In this document: piece by piece, positions 32,441 to 42,690 of the stretch | Position numbering within the stretch: position 1 is the stretch's first letter | How the letters are laid out: each line of letters starts with the position of its first letter | Assembly (NCBI GenBank): GCA_021186555.1 | Contig: JAJKFL010000003.1 | Location: forward strand, 51,869,130 to 51,933,129 | DNA length: 64,000 nucleotides | Direction of reading: 5' to 3' | Source: Reticulitermes speratus | Taxonomy: Eukaryota > Arthropoda > Insecta > Blattodea > Rhinotermitidae | Notes under the pieces: model-generated | Seen by the model: only the letters and a program-made list of their open reading frames with translations | Told to the model about the DNA's origin: nothing | Databases searched by the model: none | Translations under genes and position numbers: made by a program

Positions 32441-33064
32441 TTAAGATGTTTGCTTTATATTCAGGAATATCTCTGCGCTTTTACATGAGTAATTTTTTCA
32501 AAACACCGTTTCCTTAAATAGTAATAATATTGAAAAACAAAAAAAAAAATTCGTTTACATTTTAACGGCCTTTGCACCAGTAATTTGGTATTTTATTTTA
32601 CTGCACACAGCACTGAATTTTAAGAGAGGACATGAAAGTTCTTGTAAGCAACGCTTTACGCCTGCTATCCTCAATTTGAGGGCCTCCGTGGCAGAAGGTT
32701 GAGTTGCATAATGAAGCACTGTATGCGGCAGTAGTTGCTTCTATGTAAGCCGATTTCAAACTCCTTCAAGTTGGTCGAATCGAACTTGGGTACTGCTGAA
32801 TGCCTGCAGAGAAGGAAGGGTGACACTGGTTTTGCATGACAGCCAGGGGCTCAATGGATGTGACAGCGTATAACAGGGGGTTCGGGGGTGGATGGAGTGG
32901 GCCAAGGGTTGTTGGAAGCAAGTCCGATTCCCCTTGTCGCTTGGAGTTTGTTGTGCTTAAGTAATCAGTCACAACTGAATCCCATTTCAAGGAAAGGTCC
33001 TAGGGCGGGGACCAGAGGGAGCCACCTTAAAATTATGACGATGTTGATTAGGGTTCATAGGGTT
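32441..33064. other. unassigned
   Basis: No supported gene. Short open frames on both strands at 32766-33076 overlap each other and show no domain. Confidence 0.5.
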
Positions 33065-33065
33065 G

Positions 33066-33150
33066 TAACCCTTTAAGGCACAGTGATTACTCTTTGCGCC
33101 ACCTAATTTAATATTCAGAAACTTTGTATTTTGCCCACAGGCTGTGCATA
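33066..33150 (+). repeat. diverged head of the 114-bp family, no array
   Basis: CCTTTAAGGCACAGTGATTA then CTCTTTGCGCCACCTAATTT and TTGTATTTTGCCCACAGGCT parallels the head at 13660-13725. No 114-bp units follow. Confidence 0.5.
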
Positions 33151-33964
33151 TAGGTTCAAAGTTTCACACACGTCGCTATATTTACAATTCTTTATTTGCA
33201 AAAAAACTTCTCAAATATTGTAACGTTATATGTCATAGCTATTTATATTCCGAATTTCACTTACCTAGCTCAAACAACTTGTCGGTTATCGTCTACAAAG
33301 TCAAAATTGAACAGCATCTTCACAAGGCAGCCATCTTTCAGTGTTATACTGAACAAAAATGTATCCTTAACAAAATATTCATAATTTTCGAAGTTCTACT
33401 GCAAAATTTTACGACCTTAAGTTGAGTGGCGCTAATTTCGCTACAGACTCGAGCCTTCGCACGTCCGCCATGTTTTATTACTGATTATAGGAAATCAAAA
33501 ACTACTGCTTTGAAGTGGCGTCCAGTGGCACAAATTTCATTCATAGCTTTATGTAGCTTGGGTCAGCAAAGACAGACACAGAGACGAGGATGACAACATA
33601 AACTTTTCTTTTTCGTTTTCGGAAGAAAATTAAGCCATAAGAGGAAAACGTATCTGTTGGATTTGAAGAAAAAGGAAACACAGAAAGTGATAGATTGTGC
33701 CGGCCTATTTTCTTGAGCTACAAGCAAGGTATCCTCACCACTGACACTGTCGTTGGTGCACACATACAGCTGTCTTGTCCGGACCATATATCGCATTACG
33801 ACAGCGGCCACTTGGTCATGATATCGTGGTTTTTGTTTTCCCTTTACCGTCCACTGCTGTCACAAAGATCTCCGTCTCTCCTCTCACTTTTCTTTCTATC
33901 CGGACACAGCAGCCAAGTTCATAGACGCCTTCTTAATTTAATTTCACTCCGTCTTAACAAAGTT
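33151..33964. other. unassigned
   Basis: No supported gene. The open frames at 33144-33425, 33563-33811 and 33695-33994 carry no recognisable motif. Confidence 0.5.
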
Positions 33965-34130
33965 CATGGGACTCGTTCCTTATTGAGAAGCTGACGGTCG
34001 TTAAGCTAGTTAAGGCATCCCACACATTATGTGGAACCCGCAGATAAATGAAAGTTTTCACAAGGGTCCGTAACTAATACCCACCATGCGCCAGACGAAT
34101 CCAGGCAACATCCTCTTCTTTTAAGATCAA
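33965..34130 (-). mobile_element. LINE 3'-end fragment, old
   Basis: GACTCGTTCCTTATTGAGAA, CTAGTTAAGGCATCCCACAC, TATGTGGAACCCGCAG and CCAGACGAATCCAGGCAACA follow the LINE 3'-end order seen at 36541-36720, strongly diverged. Confidence 0.6.
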
Positions 34131-34384
34131 CTTCACTGTTACAGCTCTAAACCCATCTGCGACTAAGTAACCAAATACTGTATTGGAGACATTTTTTTCT
34201 GTTTCGAAATTGCAGGGTTAGAATTTTGTGCTTTCTTCTCTCCCTCCAGTCAAATACCTAAATAAATCCACGAATTAAGTCACTTCTGTTTCCTTCCTCA
34301 TCTTTTTCACGAAGCATCCTACCATTCGACATTATAACCTCTTTAAAATTCTTCACTACATGCACTGTCTTGATCAACACAGTC
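34131..34384. other. unassigned
   Basis: No supported feature. Confidence 0.5.
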
Positions 34385-34424
34385 AATTTATTACACCAAC
34401 CAAATGCACTCTAATATTCACACA

Positions 34425-34656
34425 CAGGGTGCGTCACTGAATTGGGCGATTTTGCAGCACTGTTTTATCCGGTTTGGCAACACTGGGGCGGATGCCGCTA
34501 TCGCCATTTTGCTGCCAACTGTAAAGCGTTTTAGTTTCAATGGAGCCGTGGACTGGAGAACAACGCGCTTTTGCTGTGAAAGCGTTTTACAAAAACGGCG
34601 ACAGTTTTGTGATCGCTCAGCGTTTTTAAAATCGCCCGATTCACTGACGCACCCTG
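34425..34656. mobile_element. mariner-like MITE nested in a foldback arm
   Basis: Ends: left CAGGGTGCGTCACTGAATTG then GGCGATTTT; the complement of the right end differs at only two of 29 positions. TA follows the right end; the left flank reads CA, probably a mutated TA. 232 bp. The open frames through it on both strands are by-products of the inverted structure. Its family differs from the elements at 1261 and 5776, although both begin CAG and share GTG. Confidence 0.85.
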
Positions 34657-34675
34657 TATAAGTGTTATACATAGA

Positions 34676-34717
34676 GCTCCGAAATATTTCGCTGCTAGTG
34701 CACCATCCTCAGGAAGC
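34676..34717 (-). ncRNA. hammerhead-like motif, compensated stem I
   Basis: On the minus strand: GCTTC (34717-34713), CTGAGGA (34712-34706), extra T, a stem II of GGTGC against GCAGC around an ACTA loop with one mismatch, GAAAT, a weak stem III ending TTC, then GGAGC (34680-34676). GGAGC pairs with GCTTC at five of five positions, one of them G-U, although both differ from other copies. Confidence 0.45.
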
Positions 34718-35168
34718 ACAGGCTGCCCTATATAAAACCAACTGTCGTTGACAAGCCACTGTTTGTACGGTTCCACAGTCTGTTGTAGGCTGCGTTGTTA
34801 ATATATCTATCGTACTAATAGTGACCCTGATTTCAGTCTTCCGCCGCGATGTTGATGAGATCTGCGCTTTTCTGGAATATTACGCAGCGTCGAGTGGTAA
34901 TTGTTTACCGACGTTTCGGGACAACGTATCTGTCCCATCTTCACAGGTCGTAGGAAAGAAAGAAAGCAAGCAACCTATAACGTCATCACGCCTACTGATT
35001 GCTACCCCATCGCACTTTCCAGAATCTAAGTTACAGGTTGCTGGCTTTCTTTCTTTCCTCCTCGGACTTTTGACCTGAGGATGGTGCACTAGCACCGAAA
35101 CATGTCCGAGCTTTATGTATAACACTGATGTGAATATTAGAGTACATTTGGATGCTGTAATAAACTGA

Positions 35169-35867
35169 ATATGTTATAACCTCTTGTCTGATTGGTAGCG
35201 ACAGCGTCATTAAATAACTAATATCTGAATAAATAAATTGAAGGCAATCAGATAACCCCCCTTTAGGTATTCGGACTAAACTTTTGCATGTAATTTTGGT
35301 GGCTGTAGTGCGTACTACGTGTGAATCCCATCTATTCAATTATTAGTCCGTCCGTCTTGCTTGACGTTTCAGTATCTCCCTGTAATACCAATAGCAGAGC
35401 AACATAACTCTTAAACCAAACACGTGATTTGTAACAGCTTTCTATTTGATCCTTAAGTAACAAGAATCGACAAAATATAAATTCCAATGTGCCCAGATTT
35501 CCCTAGCGGTTCCGTATTTTCACACTGATCTCCACCTAATAAATGTCACTGCTGTGCCCTCAAGCCCCTTAGTGGGCCTCTTAGTAAGGGCAGCAAATCT
35601 CCATTGATTGGCCCATTATTCTCAGCAAAATAAAAAATTTCCTTCCAACTTCCTTGTTAGAAGTATTGGTGTTTCTTTCTCTGGTAAGGTACTTCTATAA
35701 TGGTGCCTGCACAAAGAAAATGAATATTTACTCTAAACCACGAATCTATTATTCTTAATGCTTCTTCAAAAGATTAGTGTTTCTTTGATTTATACTGTCT
35801 TTAAAGAATTCATTCCTCTAAGAAATGCATGACTTTAGTACGTAACTAGTATTTAAATGATTATCAT
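35169..35867. other. unassigned
   Basis: No supported feature. Confidence 0.5.
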
Positions 35868-35970
35868 TCACCAACAAATGCACAAAGATAATTTTTTCAC
35901 TAATTACTTTATTAAAGGATTTCCCCTATACGTATTTCGGCAAACTATATTGCCATCTTCAGGGGGTCAT
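35868..35970 (-). mobile_element. foldback-family solo end 10
   Basis: Minus strand: ribozyme-type core, then GGGGAAATCC, and an outer end TTTGTGCATTTGTTGGTGAA. No opposite arm was found nearby. Confidence 0.55.
35923..35966 (-). ncRNA. hammerhead-like ribozyme motif
   Basis: Minus strand: CCCC, CTGAAGA, extra T, stem II GGCAA/TTGCC, GAAAT, palindromic stem III ATACGTAT, ATA at the cleavage position, then GGGG pairing with CCCC. Stem III differs from other copies (ATACGTAT against ACATATGT) yet is still palindromic. Confidence 0.55.
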
Positions 35971-36010
35971 TTTTGGATTGTACATAGACCAATGTACATG
36001 TATCAATATT

Positions 36011-36371
36011 GGTTATTGTACCATCTATAAAATTGTATAAAAATTGTGTAAAGTTGTATTATAGTATTAAAATAGCTTGTTAAAATTGATAGTAAGATAG
36101 TATTAAATTACATTTGCGGTAAAATTCGTAATTATTGGCAGTGCGGTCCGGTATGCTGTTCCTTGTCGGATATCTGCAGTGTTGCTGTGTGGAAGCACCT
36201 TCTCTCTCCGTGTCAGCGCGGCTTCTCGCTTCTTGCCACGCAACGCAACGGGATGAAAACCATGAAAGTGTACCAAACTTACTGAGTTGCATGTGAACGT
36301 AACAGACGTTTTTAAATAATCTATGACTCAGAATTATTTATTGCCTAAAATATACACATATTGTAAGAGTA
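36011..36371. other. unassigned
   Basis: No supported feature. Confidence 0.5.
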
Positions 36372-36386
36372 TTTTAATAGGACCAA

Positions 36387-37100
36387 CTAACTAACAAACT
36401 AACTGACACCATACAGCACAGTCCTTCTTGAGAAGCTAACAGGTCGTCAGCTAGTCAAGAAATTCCCCGCGTTTTATAGAACCCGAAGGTTCATTACCGC
36501 ACTCACAACAGCCCGCCACTTGTCCCTATTAACTAACTAACTAACTAACTACTCATGTAGCACAGTCCTTCTTGAGAAGCTAACAGGTCGTCAGATAGTC
36601 AAGAAATTCCCCGCGTTTTATGGAACCCGAAGGTTCATTACCGCACTCACAACAGCCCGCCACCTGTCCCTATCCTAAGCCATATCAATCCAGTCCATGC
36701 CCCCCATCCCACGTCTGGAAGATCCATTTTAATATTATCCTCCCATCTACATCTGGGTCTTCCAAGTGGTCTCCTTCCCTCAGGTTTCCACACCAAAACC
36801 CTGTATGCACCTCTCCCCTCACCCATACGTGCTACATGCCCCGCCCACCTCATTCTTCTTGATTTGATCACCCGAATAATATTTGGTGACGAGTACAGAT
36901 CATTAAGTTCCACGTTATGTAGTCTTCTCCAATTCTCTGTTACCTCGTCCCTCTTAGGTCCAAATATCCCCTCAGCACCCTATTCTCGAACACCCTCAGC
37001 CTATGTTCCTCCCTCAGTGTGACAGACCAAGTCTCACATCCATACAAAACAACAGGCAAAATTATAGTTCTGTATATCTTAATCTTTGTATTTAATAGGA
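36387..37100 (-). mobile_element. LINE 3' end with duplicated tail, one target duplication
   Basis: ATTTTAATAGGACCAA (36371-36386) and ATTTTATAGGACCAA (37101-37115) flank the whole block, differing by one base indel. Inside, on the minus strand, a LINE 3' portion (37100 to about 36531, ending in an AGTT repeat) is followed directly by a second, shorter copy of the same 3' end (about 36530-36400), again ending in an AGTT-type repeat. A single duplication around both pieces suggests one insertion event. Confidence 0.85.
36647..37040 (-). pseudogene. LINE reverse-transcriptase ORF, C-terminal end
   Basis: The open part at 36647-36913 reads [66 protein letters not shown]. Upstream on the minus strand, in another frame, the family's [18 protein letters not shown] segment is still readable up to about 36990. 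A frameshift replaces the normal ending after GWGAW. The part retained lies behind the polymerase domain, so the copy is inactive. It preserves the [11 protein letters not shown] segment lost at 17000. Confidence 0.85.
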
Positions 37101-37115
37101 ATTTTATAGGACCAA

Positions 37116-38189
37116 ATAATGAATTTAAACATATATATTTTATTCAGCATTTCCGCATATATAAGAGATAAGTCAGATGCTTACGATTACGACGTCTTTT
37201 CAAAATATACTCCTATTTTCATCATAATATTCCTAAAATATGTACATTTATTTCTAATTTAAATCACAGAATATTAACAGCCATTACTACTTAAATTATG
37301 CTATAATGTGAAAATATACAAAACGTAACACACGTATATCAAATATTTATATGCCAAATATAAGGTTTAACACCCAGAAGTAAGCAAATGTAATATTTTT
37401 GATACAGATTATAAATTGTACAAGCCTAAATTAACCGAGTCTAAGAATATGTTTTTAGAATTTAATGCATGCAATGACTACTTCGTGAAATGTTTTAAGA
37501 ACACAGAATTTGAGAAAATATCTTACATTCCAACACACGACTGCCTTTCCACCCTTAGACTCTAACCTCTTTCTCCATGTGGCCGAAATGAAGGGTGTCC
37601 AGGGAAAATGAGAATGGATTCCATGCATATTGACGACATTCTGGTTAAAGAACGACTGAACGTGAACAAGAGGAAGAAGAAGAGTATGTGAGAAGGCTGG
37701 AAGCCTTTATTTAGTTCGCATATTTTTCGTTGCTACGGATTATTAATGTGGCGCTATAGAAAGTAGAATAAAGGTCGGACCTGGGTAGGAGAGTGGATAA
37801 AAAAGCGAGGGAGGAACCCATAAGGGAAAATTTGATGCTTACTGCACACTGCAGAATAACTTATAGCAGAAAAAATCTTTCAGGGAGGCTGTTCCATTCC
37901 TTAAAGGTTAATTCTCAGGGTGTTTTCTGGAATGCTTAGAAAATGAACAGAAGAGGAAAACGCATAGAATGGCACCAGAAAACGTACTGCCAATATTTTA
38001 AACATAGCGAAAAAGACTTCCTTGCAATTACCAAAATAATTGCCTTAACTCTGCGTCGTAATAATACACGAAGATTTAGTTCCTACTTTACAGAAAGAAG
38101 AAAGCGACTCCATTACAAAAACAGCTGGTTTTTATGCCTTTCGAGAAATCATCTTTGTCTATTCTGAAAATCATAGGAATATTTTATAT
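37116..38189. other. unassigned
   Basis: No supported gene. The open frame at 37943-38167 (74 codons) is basic but matches nothing I recognise. Confidence 0.5.
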
Positions 38190-38250
38190 AACTGATGATG
38201 ACCGGCTTGATCGCAACATGTAGTATTTGAAAAAAATAATAATTGTGTCA
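38190..38250 (+). repeat. decayed foldback core
   Basis: CTGATGATGACCGGC then TTGATCGCAACATGTAG keeps the order CTGATGA, T, stem, G-AAC, ACATGTAG, with GAAAC mutated to GCAAC. Confidence 0.4.
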
Positions 38251-38259
38251 GAAGGAATA

Positions 38260-39060
38260 CGTAGTGTTATTTATGTAAATCATAGGAAACATTTCGTGGG
38301 AAATACGCATAATTTTATAAGGTTTAAGTAGAGGGCGCATGTGGTTACCTCTCTCTGCTATAACAGGTTATCGATTCCAATAAAATATTCGAAATTTCGT
38401 GATGCATGTGAAACAAAATACCATTCACAATAATTACTTCAATAAAAGACATTAAGTAACTGACGTTGGTTTTCTGCAAGGTAAAAATCGACTCTTAAAT
38501 AAGATTTATATATAATTCATAATTTAAAGTATTTTTGTGACTCATTACTGTTACATACAAATAACGATTATGACACTTTATGATTTTCAGAAGAATATAA
38601 GATACAATTATTACTTCATTTTGTATTATTATTGTTATACCAAGTTATTTGATACATAATAGTACAAAACCTTTCCCAAGTCTAACCAAGGGCAAAAGCA
38701 AGATATATATTTATGTTACTTGTTAAATTCGCAAAAACATTTCACTCCAATTTGAACTAAATTCGCATCTGTTTGCATTATAAACACTAAAAAATCCAAG
38801 CTGTTATACACAAACATTTCCACAAGAACTCTCGCATCGCGTTATTCTGCAGTATAGATTCTCTTCTACGAGACGGGAAGTGAAGATGGGCCCTCATTAG
38901 AATGCAAGGGAAGTGGACCAGCCACAAATCCAAGATATCGAACATCAGAAGGCAACCAGGACACACAAGATTAAGGATAGAAAACTGGAATGGATGCAGA
39001 AGAGGGAAATGGGAAAGTTGTCTTATCAGACTAAGCAATGAAACATGTGAAGACGATGGA
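38260..39060. other. unassigned
   Basis: No supported feature; the 93-codon minus frame at 38787-39068 shows no domain. Confidence 0.5.
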
Positions 39061-39061
39061 C

Positions 39062-39330
39062 CAACCAACTAACTAACTAACTCTCTCGCTCAATCACGGA
39101 AAACAGTATTTAATGAGAAGCTATTACTTATTCAGCTTGTCAAGAAATTACACGTATTTTTTTAATCTGGCGGTTTGTTACTGTGCTTACAAGAATCCAC
39201 TCAGTGGTCCTTATCCTGAGCCAGATTAATCCAGTACGCACTCAGCCATCATATTTCTTTAAGAACCGTTTTAGTATTATTTCCCCATATAAGCCCACTT
39301 TAACCCACAGCCTCTATGCTCCAGACTCTC
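39062..39330 (-). mobile_element. LINE 3'-end fragment, old
   Basis: The tail side CCAACTAACTAACTAACTC, then TAATGAGAAGCTATTACTTA, CTTGTCAAGAAATTACACG and GTCCTTATCCTGAGCCAGAT match the LINE 3' end. Diverged. Confidence 0.7.
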
Positions 39331-39436
39331 TCTCACCAAAATCCTGTCCCGACCATCCATTGTCCTTCTTTTGATTTTTGTAAGAATATTTGTCAAGAAG
39401 TACCAACCATAACCATGAAGCTCCTCATTGTAGAAT

Positions 39437-40200
39437 TTTTCTTCCTTCCTTCCTCCCTCCCTTCCTTCCTTCCTCCTTCCCTCCTTACTATTCTCCCTCC
39501 CTTCCTTCCGTCGTTCCTCCCTCCCTCCCTTCATCCTTCCCTCCCTTCCTTTCTCTATCTCTCCCTTCCTTCTGTCGTTCCTCCCTTCCTGCTTTCGTTC
39601 CTCCCTTCCTTCCTTCCTCCCTCCCTCCCTCCTTTCCTTCCTTCCTCCCTCCCTCCTTTCCTTCCTTCCTCACTCCCTTCCTCCCTCCCTCCCTTCCGTT
39701 GTTCCTCCCTTCCTTTCTCCCTCCCTTCCTTTCTCCATCCCTCCCTTCCTGCTTTCGTTCCTCCCTTCCTGCTTTCGTTCCTCCCTTCCTTCCTTCCTCC
39801 CTCCTTCCCTCTCCTTCCTTTCTCCATCCCTCCCTTCCTTCCGTCGTTCCTCCCTTCCTGCTTTTGTTCCTTCCTTCCTTCCTTCCTCCCTCCCTCTTTT
39901 CCTTCCTTCCTCACTCCCTTCCTCCCTCCCTCCTTTCCTCCCTCCCTTCCTCCTTCCCTCCCTTCCTTTCTCCACCCTCCCTTCTTCCGTCGTTCCGCCT
40001 TCCTCTTTCGTCTCCTTCCTCTCCTCCCTCCTTCCTTCCTTCCGCCTTCCTCATTCCCATCCTCCCTCCTTTCCTTCCTCCCTCCCTCCTGTTCCTCCCT
40101 CCTTCTCTTCCTCCTCCCTTCCTCTCTCTTATCGTTTTCCTCCCCTTCCCTTCCTTCCTCCCCCCTTCCTTCTCTTCGTTCTTCCTCCTTCCTTCCTCAA
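39437..40200 (+). repeat. polypyrimidine tract, TTCC/CTCC repeats
   Basis: About 0.76 kb almost entirely of C and T on the + strand, in TTCCTTCC, CTCCCTCC and TTCGTTCC blocks. The 337- and 271-codon + frames (Ser/Pro/Phe/Leu) and the minus Glu/Gly/Arg/Lys frames are forced by composition; they are not called as genes. Confidence 0.95.
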
Positions 40201-40880
40201 ACTAGTTTCCTTTCTAAATTTTCCTTATCCTCTCAAAGTTTCGGTCTAGACGTGACAGTTTTCGATTGGCCAGCTAACACTGCAGTCACTACACTAACTG
40301 AGCTGCGTTGTTTATGCACACGATCGTAACTCGGCACAAGACCGCAGGCACGAACGGCCAATAATGCCGTACGTAAATAGCGACAGCATGTTAAAGAACT
40401 ATACGTAAAGACCGTTCAATACGGAAAAGCCGAGAAGAGAGAAGACACTGCAGTTCTTGTAGTAAGAAACATCGAAGTCGAACTCAGTAAAGCCGAAACG
40501 TAAAGCAACTGAAAAGAATGGCCTCGTCTCTTTGTATCTGCTGCCTTCCTCTCCGCTATTTCCACTCACGTCCGCACAATTTATCGTTGAGCTGATTCTG
40601 GTGAATACATACAACGAAAACTTTCTTTAAATGCTTTCTTCCTCCCACCTTCTAGAACAGGGATGTCTAAACTCTATAGGAAAGGGGCCAAAAATGAGAG
40701 TACTTAAAGCAATGTACGCCATTCTGTTAGCTGGTGAGGTAAATCACAGTCAGATGTAACACAAATTTTATTCATATAGTTAAATATTAAAATTCAACAA
40801 ACCTTTATAATTTAGGACAGATTAACCATTCAAGGCCTTACTATCATCTAAATTACATATACCTCATTTCTTAACTCACA
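40201..40880. other. unassigned
   Basis: No supported gene or repeat. Confidence 0.5.
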
Positions 40881-40884
40881 GAGA

Positions 40885-41000
40885 ACCCAATCATTCTCAA
40901 TTATAAAGATAAATCGGTAAAGGACGTTTAGAGAAACAATTGTCATTTACTGTGAGAATCATACGAAACAGAGCCACACTTCTCAGCAAGATGCAGAGTT
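40885..41000 (-). repeat. very diverged single unit of the 114-bp family
   Basis: AAACAATTGTCATTTACTGT then GAGAATCATACGAAACAGAG has the layout of the reversed unit (AATAATCGCTGTTTGTTCTG then AGATCCACACAAAACACA). Compare 53880-53990. Confidence 0.35.
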
Positions 41001-41535
41001 TTTTTACGTCACAACAGCTGGTACCAATATGTTAATGTGACCACAGAAAATGCGACACCTGTCACTCCTTTTATCTTCCAGCAAGTCACAATATCAACTT
41101 AGGTGTTGAGGGTAAAGACATGGTTGTGCCTGTCATAACTAAGCTCCATGCTGTGAACACGAACGCAGAATGCATAATTACATTAATTCTGAAATTTAGC
41201 ACTAGGTGTAACTGAGTGGTCAACTTGACCTCTCTGCGGTTTCAGTTCCGGGGAACAGTCGTCGGTGCCTCCCTGGAGAAGAGGACTGTAGACTGGAGAA
41301 AAGACGAAATTCTACCCCAGCAGGATATGGAACCCAGATTCTGGATCTTCCAACCCGTAACTTTGTCACAATATCAATGTTGGTATTATTAAATTTTAAG
41401 TAACTTATCGCCGGTTTGCGGTCTATGGCAAATGTATGGATTTCTAATTTTCTTATATTATATATAAATACTTGTAACACTTTTAAAACTGAAGAAAAAG
41501 AAATCAGAAGAAATGAGGGGGTTTACTGACAGGCA
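41001..41535. other. unassigned
   Basis: No supported feature. Confidence 0.5.
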
Positions 41536-41538
41536 CTA

Positions 41539-41570
41539 TATTATTATTATTATTATTATTATCATCATTA
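41539..41570 (+). repeat. ATT microsatellite
   Basis: TATTATTATTATTATTATTA followed by TCATCATTATTA. It directly precedes the LINE end at 41575. Confidence 0.9.
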
Positions 41571-41574
41571 TTAC

Positions 41575-42160
41575 TGAAAGAAAGTTTGTAGCTCTATGCT
41601 ATAATCGATTCCTTTCCCCAGACAGTAATGGCTATAGTTATGCTAATGATCTTCAAGTACTTAATTTACGTAATTTACGTGAGAGAAGACATCAACTTGA
41701 TGCAATTTTTGTTACTAATGTTTTTTGGGCTCTAAATCCTGTCCATCTACAATGGACATTATTGGTCTACGAGTGCCCACTCGGAACCTCCGAGACTTTC
41801 CTTTGTTTCATGTCAGTTCATCCTATAAAAATTGTCCCTCCGGCCGGTGTGTAACTGCGGCAAATTCAATTTGTAATCAACTGGATGTCTTTAGAAGGCA
41901 AATTGTGACACTTAGTGAGATGTGATATTATTGTACTATATTATTACAAGGTGTCCTTATTAATTATTTAAGTATTCTTTTGTTTGTTTTTTGTTTGTTT
42001 GTTTGTTTGTTTTGGTTGTGTTTGTTTCATTTGTGTCCTGTTCATTGTCCGTTGTTATTTGTGTTTGTACGTTGTGTTGTTTGTATAATTGGCCATCTGG
42101 CTGTTGACTAGGCGCATTAATAAACTTTAAATGAATTAAATTATTATTATTATTATTAGG
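41575..42160 (+). mobile_element. LINE 3' end, second family, frameshifted
   Basis: The coding remnant is at 41580-41925, followed by a 3' untranslated part rich in TTTG repeats (41990-42015) and ending AATAAACTTTAAATGAATTA plus ATT repeats. ATT repeats on both sides hide any target duplication. Confidence 0.7.
41580..41925 (+). pseudogene. LINE reverse-transcriptase C-terminal fragment (Jockey/CR1-like)
   Basis: The first frame reads NGYSYANDLQVLNLRNLRER and RHQLDAIFVTNVF. A frameshift at about 41730 then moves to the frame reading SKSCPSTMDIIGLRVPTRNL and RDFPLFHVSSS, then NCPSGRCVTAANSICNQLDV. It stops at 41925. Together these match the thumb-to-end region after the polymerase domain in Jockey-type LINE proteins (an L-x-x-R-R-x-x-x-D motif, then the R-V-P-x-R-N-x-R-x-F block). 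The polymerase itself is absent. Subfamily assignment is from memory. Confidence 0.7.
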
Positions 42161-42690
42161 CATCGCTTTCATACAAGTTATTTACAATTATATATATCTA
42201 AAAAATTATTTTTGTGTGGTACATTATGTTGCAGCTATTCTGTATTTACAATATGTGGTACATGTAATGTTATTTCCCATGATAAAGAATATTATTATTA
42301 TTATTATTATTATTATTATGGAGAGAACAGAAAAGTTTATTCCCAGTGAATTCAAATTTCTTAAAGATTATTGATTCTAACCACACTGCAAAATTCGGCA
42401 TAAATACTGTAGCACCAAACTGAAATTCCCGTATGTTTCACTTCAGTTTACATGTAAATATGATGGAATGTTTCACTTGTTTAATTATGAAAATCAGTAA
42501 TGAGGGAACTTCTGATATATAAAACGAAAGTCATTGCAGCACTACTGGTGCAGATTCGAAGGAGGAGAAAAAGAGATAAAAATAAGCTCTTTTTGAAAGC
42601 CACGTCGTCATTAACCATTAAAGAAAACTAGTAGCCTCAATTCTATACAGAGATACAGAGCGAACCGCTTAGTAAACAGTCGCCATGTCG
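42161..42690. other. unassigned; ATT microsatellite
   Basis: ATT repeat at about 42291-42320; no gene. Confidence 0.5.

Larger units (their letters stand above)
34385..35168 (+). mobile_element. foldback element 8, with nested insertions
   Basis: Left arm 34385-34424 plus 34659-34715; right arm about 35075-35168. TTATTACACCAACCAAATGC on the left is answered by its near-complement at 35143-35164. The left arm is split by the MITE at 34425-34656. Between the arms sits one arm of another foldback (34840-34945) and a third inverted pair, 34946-34978 with 35034-35068 (GGAAAGAAAGAAAGCAAGCA and its near-complement). Confidence 0.7.

Noticed and set aside
34404..34672. 85- and 84-codon frames on opposite strands
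   Set aside because: Both are translations of the inverted-repeat MITE at 34425-34656.
39316..40329. 337-codon Ser/Pro/Leu-rich frame and the opposite Glu/Gly/Arg/Lys frames
   Set aside because: They lie in the polypyrimidine tract; both strands and several frames are open for the same composition reason.
40665..40720. hAT-type end at CAGGGATGTCTAAACT
   Set aside because: No matching inverted end or 8-bp duplication was found downstream.
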